Positions 1-10,136 of a stretch of DNA of 64,000 nt are shown piece after piece; the first letter of the stretch is position 1, and the number at the start of each line of letters is the position of its first letter. Position numbers and translations under genes: made by a program. This stretch comes from Halostagnicola larsenii XH-48. GTDB taxonomy: Archaea; Halobacteriota; Halobacteria; Halobacteriales; Natrialbaceae. Below the pieces are notes generated by a model. That model searched no databases. It was given only the letters and a program-made list of their open reading frames with translations, and was not told where the DNA came from. Where the stretch lies: assembly GCF_000517625.1 (NCBI RefSeq), contig NZ_CP007056.1:434001-498000 (forward strand), given 5' to 3'.

Positions 1-2
1 GA

Positions 3-107
3 GCCAGCAATGATACCCCTCAAACCGAGGACCGGTTCGAAGGGAGTCCGAGTCAATCGGTTGGAAGGGATGTAAAGACGGAGGAACTCGAGAGGACGAC
101 CAACTGA
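3..107 (+). CDS. possible C-terminal end of a gene cut by the window edge
   Basis: An open frame enters from the window edge and stops with TGA at 105-107. It encodes about 34 residues that are hydrophilic and rich in Asp, Glu, Thr and Ser, as in haloarchaeal C-terminal tails. No start codon lies inside the window, so any gene begins upstream. No domain is visible and the stretch is too short to separate from chance. Confidence 0.3.
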   Translation, partial: ASNDTPQTEDRFEGSPSQSVGRDVKTEELERTTN

Positions 108-590
108 AGTGGGTTTTAGCTCCCGACCAGACCGCATGATCGATTTTGACGTGTACTGAGGAATCCAACTATCTCGCTAGTTCGATCCGACTACCATGGT
201 CTCGTACTGCGACCGAAACGCGAAAAACAGTCCGTGACGGCCGGGTATTCGAGATGATTCTCTATCGGCCTGCTCGTGTACGAGCGCGCCGTGAGAGATG
301 GGCCAGCGCTCGCCCGCAGAGTCCGTTGACGGGGTACTCAAGTTCCTCACAGTGTGCTCCGGGCACTGCGTCATACTCGCCCGTAGAGTGACCGTATAGA
401 AAAACCCTCTCTCCTATCGACTTCATGTGAGTCAATCTAATAGATAAGTAGTCACAAAAATCGAGCGCGACAAGGTGTATAGTGCCCAGCAAAAAGGCAT
501 ATAGCGCTGGGAAATAATGAGACACCTATACGGAAAGCCGGACAGTGAAGGTAAATCGTTCTATCAGCCACACCAGGGAAGTCACGATAC
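108..590. other. gene-poor stretch before the first UspA gene
   Basis: About 480 bases without a convincing gene. Short open frames occur on both strands but overlap one another, are rich in Arg and Ser and lack the acidic composition of the real genes nearby. No structured RNA was recognised. Confidence 0.5.
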
Positions 591-983
591 ATGACAACAA
601 TACTACTCAGCATCGACACAGACGTCGCGCGAGCAAAAGCACAGGCCGAGTCCCTCATCTCGTTACCGATAGAAACGGCAGAAACCAACGTCGTCCTTTA
701 TCACGTGTTCCGGGCGGACGACGAGGGCGCAGATGCAAACGCCCTCAAGTCAGTAGCGGAAGCCAAACGTCGACTCGAGAAGGAAGGATTCGATATCGAA
801 GTGAGCCAGTCGAGCGGAGATGCCACCCGAAACATCTTGGAGAAGGCCGAGGAAATCGATGCCGACATTATCAGCCTCGCTGGGCGAAAGCGATCGCCAA
901 CCGGGAAGGCGCTATTCGGAAGCGTCACCCAGAACGTGATTTTGAAATCGGATCGAACGGTACTACTCGAAACGGCGGAATAA
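591..983 (+). CDS. universal stress protein (UspA family)
   Basis: A 130-residue single-domain protein of the UspA fold, presumed cytoplasmic. The N-terminus runs straight into a hydrophobic strand (MTTILLSID), and the C-terminal third has the GRKRSPTGKALFGSVTQ segment. That matches the family G-2x-G-9x-G-(S/T) nucleotide-binding loop, so ATP binding is plausible. The family supports stress survival, but the specific role cannot be read from sequence. The gene is monocistronic and converges on the YjiH-like gene. A second UspA with the same loop (GRARSPVGKAVFGS) lies at 38098-38553. The ATG is supported by the start of the first beta strand. Confidence 0.9.
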   Translation: MTTILLSIDTDVARAKAQAESLISLPIETAETNVVLYHVFRADDEGADANALKSVAEAKRRLEKEGFDIEVSQSSGDATRNILEKAEEIDADIISLAGRKRSPTGKALFGSVTQNVILKSDRTVLLETAE

Positions 984-1225
984 TCGACCAACCGCCATAT
1001 TTTCGACGAGCAAATAACACCTTCTCGAGTGGTCACTGTATCGAATCGTTCTGGACGAACCCGGTCACGCGCTGGAGGCGAAACCACACGCTGGGGAAAA
1101 CCCACCGGTGGGCGGGTACGATGGTCGTCTACACGAGGTACAGGAACGGATCACGTCGCGATGAAATAGCGGTAGTAGACGAAAGCAGGGAGAGTCTACT
1201 GCGTTCGAACGATCACACCTCGTCC

Positions 1226-2740
1226 TCAGAGTAGGCCAAGCGCCACGGCCGCGTGGACCAGTACTGCGGAGATGGGAACGAGAAGGGCGGTCCGGAGGAT
1301 CAGTAGCACGAATAGGTCACGGAACCGCATCGGAATATCATCGAACATATCGACCATCATGGGTGCCGAGGCCGCAAAGAAAATCGCCTGGCCGCTCGTA
1401 ACGACCACGACGAACACCTTCGTGAGGATATCTGCCTCGACGACGAACGTCGCCCCGATAAAGTACTCGGCGCCGCCGAGGATAATCCCGATCGCCGCCA
1501 TCTCCGGATCCGGGATGCCGAGAATGTTCATGAGCGGAACGAACGGCGCAGCAACGTACTCGAAGAATTGAGTGTTCTGTTCGACGAGGAGAACGGCCAT
1601 TGCAATCGTCAGTACGGTTCCGACGATCATTCCGGCCAGCTTCGCACCGTCGATGAAACCGGTGATGGCCGAGCGAAGGATCGAGTCGCCTTGTCTCGCG
1701 GTTCTGACGCCCTCGTTGAACGCAAAGCGGACGTAATCACCGGCCGTTCCGGCGAACTGTGGTTCCGGATCGGGCTCTGCGATGTATTCCTCGGGCACCG
1801 TCGAGAGCGGCGGCAGTCGGATGAGAATTGCTCCGACGACGAGGGTAGCGATAACGTACAGCAAGACGACGACGGGGAACAGATGCAAAATCTCGAGTAC
1901 CGCTGCGACTGCGCCGACGGTCCCCAGATTGGCAGTTGCGAAGCACGTACAGATCGCGAACACCTCTCGTTTGTTGTATCCGCCGCGGTCAAAGACGTTT
2001 CGCGTGAGGTAGTACCCGATACTGAACGAGCCCAGCCACGAGGCGGCGCTGTCCAGAGCTGAACGACCGGGGAGGTTGAACACCGGGCGCATGAGGGGTT
2101 GAGCGAGCGTGCCGACGAACTGGAGGCCCCCGAGTTCAGCGAGCAGATTGACGAAGATCGCACCGAGCGGGATAACGAGCGCGACCGTAATCACGAGTGC
2201 TCCCCAGGCGGTCGCGACGACAGGTTCGGCGAACAGCCAGCCGGGTCCGACTTCTAGTAAGACGCCGATCGCCAGAAAGACCGCGACGATTCGAAGGAGC
2301 CAGAACAACGCGGATGTTTGCCAGTAATCCAACTGAAGGCGTTTTTCGGTGCGCTCGCTGACGGTGAGTATGCCGCGGTAATGCAGTTCCGCGACGGTCG
2401 TGAAAAGTCCGCCCGCCGCGATCAGCGTGAACGAGAACAGTTCCACACCGAGCATCGACGCCTCCTGTATAAGCGTCATCATGACGTCGAGTGGAATCGT
2501 CGTCTGCCCATCCCACTGGACCGGCAACAGGAAAACGAAGCCACCCACGAGAAACGCGACGATAAACTTGAGCGTCGGGCGTACTTCTTTGGTAATAAAG
2601 TCGACATCATCTATCGACTTTTCTTCAGGGTCCACCGCGGATCCTGATACATGTTCGTCATCCTCCCATGCCTGACCACTAAACATAGTTCGACAAGCAG
2701 TATCATGGGTCTTAAAAACATCGATCATATGTCGGGACAT
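1226..2740 (-). CDS. YjiH-like nucleoside-recognition (GATE) domain membrane protein
   Basis: A roughly 500-residue polytopic membrane protein. A short acidic soluble N-terminus (about residues 1-55) precedes some ten hydrophobic segments. The pattern, including the GTVGAVAAVLEIL and GVLLEVGPGW regions, resembles the YjiH family, which carries the nucleoside-recognition/GATE domain. The substrate and even transport activity of this family are not established. ATG codons at 2740, 2728 and 2686 are all possible; the AT-rich box around 2745-2760 sits best for a leaderless start near 2728. It stands alone, with AT-rich DNA upstream and a convergent UspA gene downstream. Confidence 0.75.
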   Translation of the reverse strand: MSRHMIDVFKTHDTACRTMFSGQAWEDDEHVSGSAVDPEEKSIDDVDFITKEVRPTLKFIVAFLVGGFVFLLPVQWDGQTTIPLDVMMTLIQEASMLGVELFSFTLIAAGGLFTTVAELHYRGILTVSERTEKRLQLDYWQTSALFWLLRIVAVFLAIGVLLEVGPGWLFAEPVVATAWGALVITVALVIPLGAIFVNLLAELGGLQFVGTLAQPLMRPVFNLPGRSALDSAASWLGSFSIGYYLTRNVFDRGGYNKREVFAICTCFATANLGTVGAVAAVLEILHLFPVVVLLYVIATLVVGAILIRLPPLSTVPEEYIAEPDPEPQFAGTAGDYVRFAFNEGVRTARQGDSILRSAITGFIDGAKLAGMIVGTVLTIAMAVLLVEQNTQFFEYVAAPFVPLMNILGIPDPEMAAIGIILGGAEYFIGATFVVEADILTKVFVVVVTSGQAIFFAASAPMMVDMFDDIPMRFRDLFVLLILRTALLVPISAVLVHAAVALGLL

Positions 2741-3011
2741 ATACTATAGTAATGATTATTACATATTATTTTCGTCACCTACCACAATAGGGGTCGAAGA
2801 GACCACCGATTCCGGTGTTCTGTTAACACTGGTTCCTTCGAGAAGATGTCAGTATCCTAGGAAAGCGCGAATCGTCCAACAACGTCCAGTCGTAGCTGAA
2901 CACGATTTATTGCACACACCCGTACACGAGTGCGTCTGGAATCAATGGGATAGTCGAAATGTGAATTCGATTCCTGTGATACTTGCGGGGTGAGACTTAG
3001 CAGACTCGAAT

Positions 3012-3026
3012 TTCGCTAATAGCGAA
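3012..3026. promoter_or_regulatory. perfect palindrome TTCGCTA-A-TAGCGAA
   Basis: Two 7-base arms are exact reverse complements around one central A. It lies in AT-rich DNA about 270 bases upstream of the YjiH-like gene. Size and symmetry suit a dimeric repressor site, but its distance from any start is large, so it may be incidental. Confidence 0.3.
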
Positions 3027-3358
3027 CACAAACTATAATAAACGATCCTGTTCGGAAAGAGTACACGCACTACCGCCTCGAGAACACCACTCGGCCAGTT
3101 TTTCGATCACCGTTTGTTTGTTGCGGCAGCATTTTCTTGTTTCGTTCGTCTACAGAGAATAGAGTATCTCTACCGAGTAAATTAGAACCTATAGACGTTT
3201 ATACGTCGATATGACTCGTCTAAGCATCCACTAGTAGAAGTGAACAATAGCAGATAAGTGAGTTATAGCCCGTCAACAACGATTTTACGGTGGAATCACA
3301 TCAGTACTGAGAGAGCACACTACCACTCAATCGTTTCTCTACAGCGAATATATGTGAG

Positions 3359-3604
3359 TTGAAACACGTCACGCTCGAGGACGCACTGACGTGGGGCAAA
3401 AGCCATGAGTTCGCCTATCTGAGGGCAGGTACCGGAACTCGCACCGAAAGCAACAGAGTGTGTTCGACGCGATCCGAAGCGGTGGATCTCGTTCGGGAAC
3501 AGGCACGGGACGATTATTACGAAATCGTCTCTTTTAGTATATCCATAGTTTACGCCCATACAGGTGTAACACCGGCGATCGATTCGCTGTATCTCCAGAG
3601 ATGA
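3359..3604 (+). CDS. doubtful small hypothetical protein
   Basis: An 81-codon frame with a TTG start. The predicted product has a mildly acidic middle (EAVDLVREQARDDYYE) compatible with a haloarchaeal protein, but no domain is recognisable. A 104-codon frame on the other strand overlaps it almost completely. It is listed only because the surroundings hold nothing else; it may not be translated. Confidence 0.2.
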   Translation: MKHVTLEDALTWGKSHEFAYLRAGTGTRTESNRVCSTRSEAVDLVREQARDDYYEIVSFSISIVYAHTGVTPAIDSLYLQR

Positions 3605-4132
3605 CACACTTGAGAGAGGAATCCGAAACGTCAACGATAGCGTGTCTTCAAAAGCGCCCTACAAGACATATTATTTCTGTCTATTTAGGCTGTTTACTAG
3701 ATATCGTATCTAATATTATGGATAATAACCCCAGCCCCAATTTCGCAGATATGAGAATAGAAATGCATATTACCCAGCCGAATATCACATAAATACGATG
3801 TTTTCTTAGTACTGTTAGAAAATACTGCCTGATATCTGCTGAGTTTCAATAGTGCAATCGATCCTACGAATATATCGGTCATGATCGTCCCAAAACGTAT
3901 ACAGCACGGTCACAGAGGAAAAATACCGAGAAGACCCGGGTTTCGAACCGGAGCTTCACGGGAGGCGGGCAAAGACAGGGGTCAAAATTACTAATATAGA
4001 TATATTTGATGTATTTTGATAGAATTGGATCGTAGCTGAAACTAGATCGTAGAACATGAGCCACAGCACGGACTGGAAATATCCTCGAGCACGACGGATT
4101 CCGATGAAAGCGGTGCTGATCCGAGCTGGTCG

Positions 4133-4501
4133 TTACTCTTCGTAGGGGTGTGCATCATCCACCGCGGGTGCGCCGAGAGCGAGTACTTCTACGGGATCAG
4201 AGCCAGATTCAGGGTTAAACGCTCGATGGGGGTTCCCCGGTTCGGCGATGAACGCCGTCCCGGGTTCGACGACGAATTCCTCATCGGGAGTCTCCACGTG
4301 CAACGTTCCGTCGAGAACGTAGAAAATTTCCTCCTGTTCGTCGTGATAGTGATACGCGAGCGGTAGTTGCTCGCCGGGCTCAGCGGTGTACAGCCGGAGT
4401 CCAACGTTTTCGAGTCCCGCAGCGGCGGAAATCGAACGCGCATCGACCGGGCGGTCGTCCAGTGGTTCGATATCGTCGGGAGAGACGATTTGATAAGCCA
4501 T
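4133..4501 (-). CDS. small single-domain cupin protein
   Basis: A 122-residue single cupin. The first cupin motif is visible as YHYHDEQEEIFYVLDG and the second as PGTAFIAEPGNPHRAFNP, giving His/Glu ligands of the usual metal-binding set. Such small cupins act as isomerases, dioxygenases or sugar-binding proteins, and the substrate cannot be deduced. The frame is open further upstream, but that extension is Arg-rich and antisense-like. The ATG at 4501 begins exactly where cupin-like sequence begins. It lies 62 bases downstream of the FAD/Fe-S oxidoreductase gene on the same strand, so the two may be co-transcribed. Confidence 0.85.
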   Translation of the reverse strand: MAYQIVSPDDIEPLDDRPVDARSISAAAGLENVGLRLYTAEPGEQLPLAYHYHDEQEEIFYVLDGTLHVETPDEEFVVEPGTAFIAEPGNPHRAFNPESGSDPVEVLALGAPAVDDAHPYEE

Positions 4502-4563
4502 GTTCGAACAAGGAGAGCGCGGAAAGTTAACAATTATGTCGAACACTTCCCAATACACTGGGC

Positions 4564-7500
4564 CTATCGAGCCGCCGCGTGCGCGAGGAGTTCGATCGGC
4601 GTGGGAGGAGTGCTTCCCTCGAGTGCGGTCCCTCCGAGGGAACTGCTCGAGGGAACGGGATCGAGATCGCTGTCGTCGAGTTGGGTCCGACAGGACGTTC
4701 CCGGAGCGGTGACGACCGCCGCCTCGCTCGCGTCGATCTGCTCGAGAAGGATATCGGCGATCGCGGTGCTCATGGAGTAGTGTTCGGCCTCGTAGCCGAA
4801 CGTTCCGGCCATACCACAGCAGCCGGAATCGAGCGGGTCCACGTCGTACCCGGCGCGACGGAGCACGCCGACGGCGTGATGGTCCTTTTTGACCGCCTTC
4901 TGGTGGCAGTGGCCGTGGTAGGCGAGCGAGTCGTCCGGTGCATCCCACTCGATAGCGTCGTCGAGACGGAACTGATCGATGTACTCGCAGATTCCGTAGG
5001 AGTTGGCGGCGACGGACGAAACTCGATCGCTGGAGAGGAGATCAAGCGCGTCGGACTGGAACATCACCGCATCCGACGGTTCGACGAGAACGACGTCCCA
5101 GCCGTCCCGGACGCGGGGAGCGAGTTCGGCGACGTTTTTCTCCATTGCGTCGCGAGAGATGTCGATGAATCCCTTCGAAAGCGGCGGTCGACCGCTACCC
5201 GTTCGATCGGCGATATCGACGTGAACGCCGGCTTCCTCGAGTACCGTGACGGCGGCTTTGCCCACGTCCGGATGAACGTAGTTGGTGTAGGTGTCGACGA
5301 AGAAGACGGCCTTGCGGGTCGCCTCGGATTCCGGAACCCGCGGGCCGCCGCGTGCGGCGAACCAGTCCTGTACCGTCTCCCCTTGAAAAGTAGGCAATGA
5401 GCGCTCTCGAGCGATTCCCACCGTCTTTTCGGCCAGCAACTGCGACCCCGGAATCGACTGTGCGAGATTGGAAACGGGCGCGAGCGTGCTTCCGAGCGCG
5501 GCGAGCGAATCGAAGTTCGCGAACAGTTTGTCCCGCAGGCCCGCACCCTGTTCTTGGTGACGTGCGTGCATAACTTCGGTTTTGAGCTTGGCCATATCGA
5601 CCTCGCTCGGGCAGTCTCGAGCACAGCCCTTACAGCCGATACAGAGGTCGAGTACCTCTTCGGCGAACTCGTCGTCGGTCGGATCGTCCGGGAGGTCGCC
5701 GCTCATCGCCTGGCGCAGGAGGTTCGCGCGGCCGCGGGTCGCCGTGATCTCCTCGTCTGCGGCCCGATAGGTCGGACACATGACGCCGCCGGTGGTTTCC
5801 TGATCGCCACGGCAGCCGCCACAGCCGTGACAGAGTTCCGCCATCCCCTGCATTCCGTTTTCGTTCTCCCAGTTCAGGGAGGGTTCAAAACCGGCATCGT
5901 AGGTGTATTCGTCGTCGTATCGGAGATGCTCGGTCATGTCGTGGTCGCCACAGACGTTCCCCGGGTTGAGCAGCCAGTCGGGGTCGAAGGCGGTCTTCAG
6001 ATCGCGAAACGACTGCCAGAGTTCGTCCCCGTAGAGTTTGTGGTTCCACTGGGTTCGCGCGCGGCCGTCGCCGTGTTCGCCCGAGACGCTGCCGCCGAAC
6101 TCGACGACCATGTCGGTAACCTCGTCGGCGATGGCGAGCATATCCTCCCGATCGCGGTCGGCTTTCGTGTTCACGAGCGGGCGAACGTGTAAGACCCCCG
6201 GCCCCGCGTGGGCGTAGAACGCCGCGTCGTCGTCACGATCCTTCTCGGCGAGCAGCGCCTGAAACCGCTCGACGAACTCGGGGAGGTGTTCGGGCGGAAC
6301 GGCGCAGTCTTCGATAAAGCTGATGTGTTTTTCGTCGGACGTTCTCGAGAGCAAGATCGGAAGGCCGGCCTTCCGAAGGGTCCAGAACATCTTTCGCTCG
6401 CCCTTCTCGTGGGCCTCGAGTCCGGCGAACGCGATTCGGTCGTCAGTGCGTGGATGATCCGACGGCGGCGTGTTCGCAGCCTCGTCGCTACCTTCCGGCA
6501 CTCGATCCGCGAGGAGGCCGGCGGTCTGCTCCCGGCCATGATCGTCGTCGGTCGCGTAGAACTCGACGAGCAACGCCGCCTCCGCATCCGCCGGAACGAG
6601 CGACGCCGCCTCCTCGAACTCCGCGGTGTTGCGAGCCAATCCGAGCAACACGTCGTCGATCAGTTCGACGGCCGCCGGCTCGTGCTCGAGGACGTACTGG
6701 ACGTCCGTCACGGCCTCGAGGACGCTCTCGTAGAACAACAGCGAGACCGACTTCGTCTCGGGGACGGGCTCGAGAGACACCGTCGCCGCGGTCACGATCG
6801 CGAGCGTCCCTTCGCTCCCGGCCAGCAACCGCGCGAGATTGACGGTTCCCGTTTGGGCTTCCTCGACGAGCACGTCGTAGTTGTAGCCGGACACGTTGCG
6901 CTTGAGGTCGGGGAATCGCTCGCGGACGGTTTCCGCCTGGTCGTCAAGGATCGCCGCGATCTGTGCGTAAACTCGCTCGAGAACGTCGCCGTCCGGATCG
7001 GCTCCCCGGCGGATTTCGTCGACGGATCGTTCGCCGAGCGTCGTCACGGTCCCGTCCGCGAGAACCGCTTCGACCTCCTCGATGTAGGCGTCGGTCTTTC
7101 CGTAGACGAGCGAGTGTGCGCCGGTCGAGTTGTTGCCGATCGCACCGCCGACGGCGCTTCGGTTACCGGCCGCAGGGTCGGGCGCGAACTTCAGATCGTG
7201 TGGGGCGAGCGTTTCGTTGAGATCGTCGAGCACCGTCCCGGCCTGAACGCGTGCACGTTCGTCTGCGGGAGAAACGGAGAGGATCTGATCCATATGGCGT
7301 GTGAAATCGAGCACGACGGCCTCGTTGACCGCCTGGCCGGCCAGGCTCGTACCGCCCCCGCGCGGGAGCACGGGAATCTCTCTTTGTGCACAGTAGGAGA
7401 CGACCGCCGCAACGTCGTCGGTCGCGGCCGGGAAGACGACACCGATCGGCGTCTGTTCGTACGCGCTCGCATCAGTCGCGTAGAGGTTTCGCGTGTACGT

Positions 7501-7653
7501 ATCGAACCGGACATCGCCGTCGATACGCGCTCGCAGGTCGTCGACGAGTCCGGGACGGTCGACGTCTGCGGAAACGTACTCGTAGTCCGCTCTCGGGTCG
7601 GTCGCTGGTGTGGCTGTGCCGTCGTCGGGTGAAGTGTTTGGGTTCGTAGTCAT
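4564..7653 (-). CDS. FAD-linked oxidoreductase fused to Fe-S/CCG module (D-lactate/glycolate dehydrogenase type)
   Basis: A protein of about 1,029 residues combining GlcD-like and GlcF-like parts in one chain. The N-terminal FAD_binding_4 (PCMH) domain shows PRGGGTSLAGQAV and GNNSTGAHS. The FAD-oxidase C-terminal domain follows. Then come two ferredoxin-like cysteine clusters (CHGCGGC..CP near residue 610 and CIGCKGCARDCP near 690). Two CCG domains close the protein (GHCHQKA, DSGCCGMAGTFG). The family oxidises D-lactate, glycolate or other 2-hydroxyacids and passes electrons to the membrane chain. The exact substrate is unresolved. A GTG at 7668 is an alternative start, but the ATG at 7653 gives the usual polar N-terminus. 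The cupin gene follows directly. Confidence 0.9.
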   Translation of the reverse strand: MTTNPNTSPDDGTATPATDPRADYEYVSADVDRPGLVDDLRARIDGDVRFDTYTRNLYATDASAYEQTPIGVVFPAATDDVAAVVSYCAQREIPVLPRGGGTSLAGQAVNEAVVLDFTRHMDQILSVSPADERARVQAGTVLDDLNETLAPHDLKFAPDPAAGNRSAVGGAIGNNSTGAHSLVYGKTDAYIEEVEAVLADGTVTTLGERSVDEIRRGADPDGDVLERVYAQIAAILDDQAETVRERFPDLKRNVSGYNYDVLVEEAQTGTVNLARLLAGSEGTLAIVTAATVSLEPVPETKSVSLLFYESVLEAVTDVQYVLEHEPAAVELIDDVLLGLARNTAEFEEAASLVPADAEAALLVEFYATDDDHGREQTAGLLADRVPEGSDEAANTPPSDHPRTDDRIAFAGLEAHEKGERKMFWTLRKAGLPILLSRTSDEKHISFIEDCAVPPEHLPEFVERFQALLAEKDRDDDAAFYAHAGPGVLHVRPLVNTKADRDREDMLAIADEVTDMVVEFGGSVSGEHGDGRARTQWNHKLYGDELWQSFRDLKTAFDPDWLLNPGNVCGDHDMTEHLRYDDEYTYDAGFEPSLNWENENGMQGMAELCHGCGGCRGDQETTGGVMCPTYRAADEEITATRGRANLLRQAMSGDLPDDPTDDEFAEEVLDLCIGCKGCARDCPSEVDMAKLKTEVMHARHQEQGAGLRDKLFANFDSLAALGSTLAPVSNLAQSIPGSQLLAEKTVGIARERSLPTFQGETVQDWFAARGGPRVPESEATRKAVFFVDTYTNYVHPDVGKAAVTVLEEAGVHVDIADRTGSGRPPLSKGFIDISRDAMEKNVAELAPRVRDGWDVVLVEPSDAVMFQSDALDLLSSDRVSSVAANSYGICEYIDQFRLDDAIEWDAPDDSLAYHGHCHQKAVKKDHHAVGVLRRAGYDVDPLDSGCCGMAGTFGYEAEHYSMSTAIADILLEQIDASEAAVVTAPGTSCRTQLDDSDLDPVPSSSSLGGTALEGSTPPTPIELLAHAAAR

Positions 7654-7921
7654 CAGTAGTGATTGCACGATCCGGACAGCAGATCACGGCGTCGGGATAG
7701 AACCGTCTCGAGGAAACTGGTGATTCCAAGAATCGATAGATTCGTCTCGAGGTACTCATCGAGATTCGGGACGCTCCCGATGCTGCGATTACGCATTCAT
7801 CGAAACGGAGACAGCAAAACCACTTAAATATTTTTCTCGACTCGTACTCGTGACAACGCTATAAGAATCGGAACGCCATAGTGCAGTCGAACGCCGCGGT
7901 ATAGAAGAAACGTCGCAGTAG

Positions 7922-9256
7922 TTACGACAGGTCGGACTCGAGTTCCCGAACGTCGTCGCGGACCTCACGTACCTTCGCAGCCTGCTGGTCGTTCGTCGCT
8001 GCGAGGGTCTCGATTTCGTCCGCGACGTCTTCGATCTGGTCGACGGACCGACCGAGCATCGTCGCGACTTCTTCGGCGGTTGCAGCCTGATCGTCGGTCG
8101 CTCCGGCTATCTGCTCGATACCCGTACTCGCTTCTTCGACTGCGTCTAAAATATCGGACTGTTTGTCGTCGACCGTCCGCGCTCGTTCGATCGCCTTGTC
8201 GACGCGATCGATCGTGGTTTCGACGCTGTCGATGGTTTCGGTCGTGTTCTCACCGACCGCGTTGACGATATCCTCGATCGTTTCGACTTCTTCTTTCGAC
8301 TGATCGGCGAGTTCTTTGACCTCGTCGGCGACGACGGCGAACCCTTCGGCACCGGCATCAACCTGTGCCGCCTGAATGTTGGCGTTGACCGCGAGCAAGT
8401 TCGTCTCGTCGGCGATTTGATCGATAACGTCGACGACTTTGTCGATCTCTTTCATCCGTTGGGCTAAGTTACGACTGCTTTCCGAAAGCGTATCGGTGGC
8501 ACCGCGGACGTCGTCGATCATCGTGACGATTTCGCCGGTCGCCTCTTTCGATTCCTCGGCCAGTTCGGCCGCGGCCTCGCTCTGGCTGCTGACCTCCTCG
8601 GCGCTCGCGGAAATCTCCTCGACGGTCGCCGAGAGCGCTTCCATCTCGTTTCTGACTTCGACGAGGTTTTCGACCTGATCCTCGGCCAGTTTATCCACTT
8701 CCTCGGTCGTGTCGGCGTTCGTCTCGGCGGCGGCCAACAAGTCGTCGACCGCACCCTCGACGGTCTCGGTGATTGCGGTCTGTACGCGTTCTAATTCTTT
8801 GCGTTGTTCGACCAGATCCGTGACGATAGAGACGTACTCGAACGCACCGACGGAGTCGCCCTCCGGCGACCGCAAGGGGACGCCAGCTGCGCGAATGTGC
8901 CAGCTATCGCCGTCGCTTTCGCCGGACCGAATTTGCTCTTCTCGAATCGGTTCACCAGTTCGGGCGATTTCTTCGGCTAACGTTTCGGTGACACCGTCGG
9001 TCCCGATGACGTCCATCGCCTCGTTTCCGATGGCGTCGTCTTTCGTGATCCCGGTCATTTCGACGTGGGCGTCGTTCCAGTGGGTGATCGTTCCATCGTC
9101 GTCCACAACGACGACCGGTTCAGGAAATTCGGCCACGAGGTCGTCGAACATTCCTCGCCAGAAGTCGCGCTGTTTTCGTAGCTGCTCTAACTCGAGGTCG
9201 TCGCCGTTCGTTTCGGCGCCGTCGAACGGTTGAAGCAACAGGTTCCCATCAGTCAT
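7922..9256 (-). CDS. soluble PAS-containing methyl-accepting chemotaxis transducer
   Basis: A 444-residue protein with no membrane-spanning segment. A short N-terminal coiled segment leads into a PAS domain (about residues 35-150; PEPVVVVDDDGTITHWND). A long alpha-helical MCP signalling domain follows. The highly conserved hairpin tip is seen as IADETNLLAVNANIQAA and GFAVVADEVKELA. Glu/Gln-rich adaptation helices lie on both sides, and the extreme C-terminus is coiled coil. It should signal to CheA/CheW in the cytoplasm in response to a ligand or redox cue sensed by PAS. No chemotaxis genes are nearby. It is followed by the metallo-beta-lactamase-fold gene upstream on the same strand. Confidence 0.93.
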   Translation of the reverse strand: MTDGNLLLQPFDGAETNGDDLELEQLRKQRDFWRGMFDDLVAEFPEPVVVVDDDGTITHWNDAHVEMTGITKDDAIGNEAMDVIGTDGVTETLAEEIARTGEPIREEQIRSGESDGDSWHIRAAGVPLRSPEGDSVGAFEYVSIVTDLVEQRKELERVQTAITETVEGAVDDLLAAAETNADTTEEVDKLAEDQVENLVEVRNEMEALSATVEEISASAEEVSSQSEAAAELAEESKEATGEIVTMIDDVRGATDTLSESSRNLAQRMKEIDKVVDVIDQIADETNLLAVNANIQAAQVDAGAEGFAVVADEVKELADQSKEEVETIEDIVNAVGENTTETIDSVETTIDRVDKAIERARTVDDKQSDILDAVEEASTGIEQIAGATDDQAATAEEVATMLGRSVDQIEDVADEIETLAATNDQQAAKVREVRDDVRELESDLS

Positions 9257-9387
9257 TTGTAGAGTTCTATCCAGAGAGATCCCAAATAACTACTGGCCGC
9301 CGATGGACGAGAACTACTGACTGAATGGAATAATCGGAAGCGCATCTTTAACACATCGATTCGGAGCGGCGAAATCGGGTCGGCTGC

Positions 9388-10014
9388 TCACTGTGGTTTG
9401 CCGACGAAGTCCACGAACTCTGAGAGCTTCGAACTCGCATCCGATCGCACGGACGAGCCGTGATACACGAGCCCGACATCGAACTCGAACTCGAGCAACC
9501 GCTCGAGGTTTTCGTCGGCCTCGAGGAGGTCTTCGGAGTAAAACCCAGTCGGGAGGACGAAGTATCCCGCCGGGAGTCCGCGGGCATCCGAGCCGAACAT
9601 GGCGTCTCCGAGAACGGCAATACCACTCTCTTCGTCGATCAAAGCGTGATTGTCCCGCGTGTGGCCGGGAACGTGGACGGCCGAAAACGGGCCGATGGTA
9701 TCGCCCGAGGAGTATCTCCGGTCGACGAGCGACTCGTCGACGTCCGTCTGAGCCGGCACCCACGTTTCGACATCGTACCGGTCTCGAACGGCCTCAAGGC
9801 CGCCGATGTGGTCACCGTCGCCGTGGGTGATGACGACACGTTCGGGGTCGGTCCCAATCTCCTCAAGACCGTCGACAAGCGCGTCCGTGGTATCGGCCAG
9901 TCCGGTATCGACGAGAGTCGGAACGGGGAAGTCAAAGAAAAACGCTCGATACCGGCCATTGCCGTCGTCGTGTACTGTGATGTCGTATACGTCTGGGGCA
10001 ATCTCGCTGACCAT
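9388..10014 (-). CDS. MBL-fold metallohydrolase (glyoxalase II-like)
   Basis: A 208-residue metallo-beta-lactamase-fold protein. The signature metal motif reads THGDGDHIGG (residues 63-72), where the usual second His of HxHxDH is Asp. That variant is frequent in archaeal members, so it need not mean loss of activity. Further ligands are visible in VPGHTRDNH and LGDAMFGSD, and a late His in VYHGSS. The substrate is unknown; small thioesters are common in the family. The start is the ATG at 10014, since the open upstream extension is basic and antisense-like. It sits 122 bases downstream of the acyl-CoA ligase gene on the same strand, suggesting a thioesterase-like accessory role. Confidence 0.88.
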   Translation of the reverse strand: MVSEIAPDVYDITVHDDGNGRYRAFFFDFPVPTLVDTGLADTTDALVDGLEEIGTDPERVVITHGDGDHIGGLEAVRDRYDVETWVPAQTDVDESLVDRRYSSGDTIGPFSAVHVPGHTRDNHALIDEESGIAVLGDAMFGSDARGLPAGYFVLPTGFYSEDLLEADENLERLLEFEFDVGLVYHGSSVRSDASSKLSEFVDFVGKPQ

Positions 10015-10136
10015 GCTTGGTAGTGGTTCGTGACGATAATAATAGTGCTGTTGGGAATGAGTCAATGGTTCGAAGGGATTCCCAAGGGAGCGCGTCTCAC
10101 AGCGGAAACGGAACCGATACAAACGCCGGAAATTTG

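Larger units (their letters stand above)
2741..4132. other. long AT-rich region without a convincing gene
   Basis: About 1.4 kb, clearly more AT-rich than its surroundings. The right half (3600-4060) is especially poor in GC and full of stops in all frames. It contains a perfect palindrome at 3012-3026, a weaker inverted repeat at 3194-3207 and one weak ORF at 3359-3604. It may be an old insertion scar or a long upstream region; no mobile-element gene is recognisable. Confidence 0.5.

Noticed and set aside
3937-3952. CCGGGTTTCGAACCGG, another T-loop-like inverted repeat
   Set aside because: The arms and acceptor pairing do not fit a tRNA, and the surrounding DNA is AT-rich noncoding.
6208-7632. 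Long plus-strand open frame of about 474 codons opposite the FAD/Fe-S oxidoreductase
   Set aside because: It is antisense to a clearly coding gene. High GC at third positions keeps the reverse frame open, and its product has no domain.
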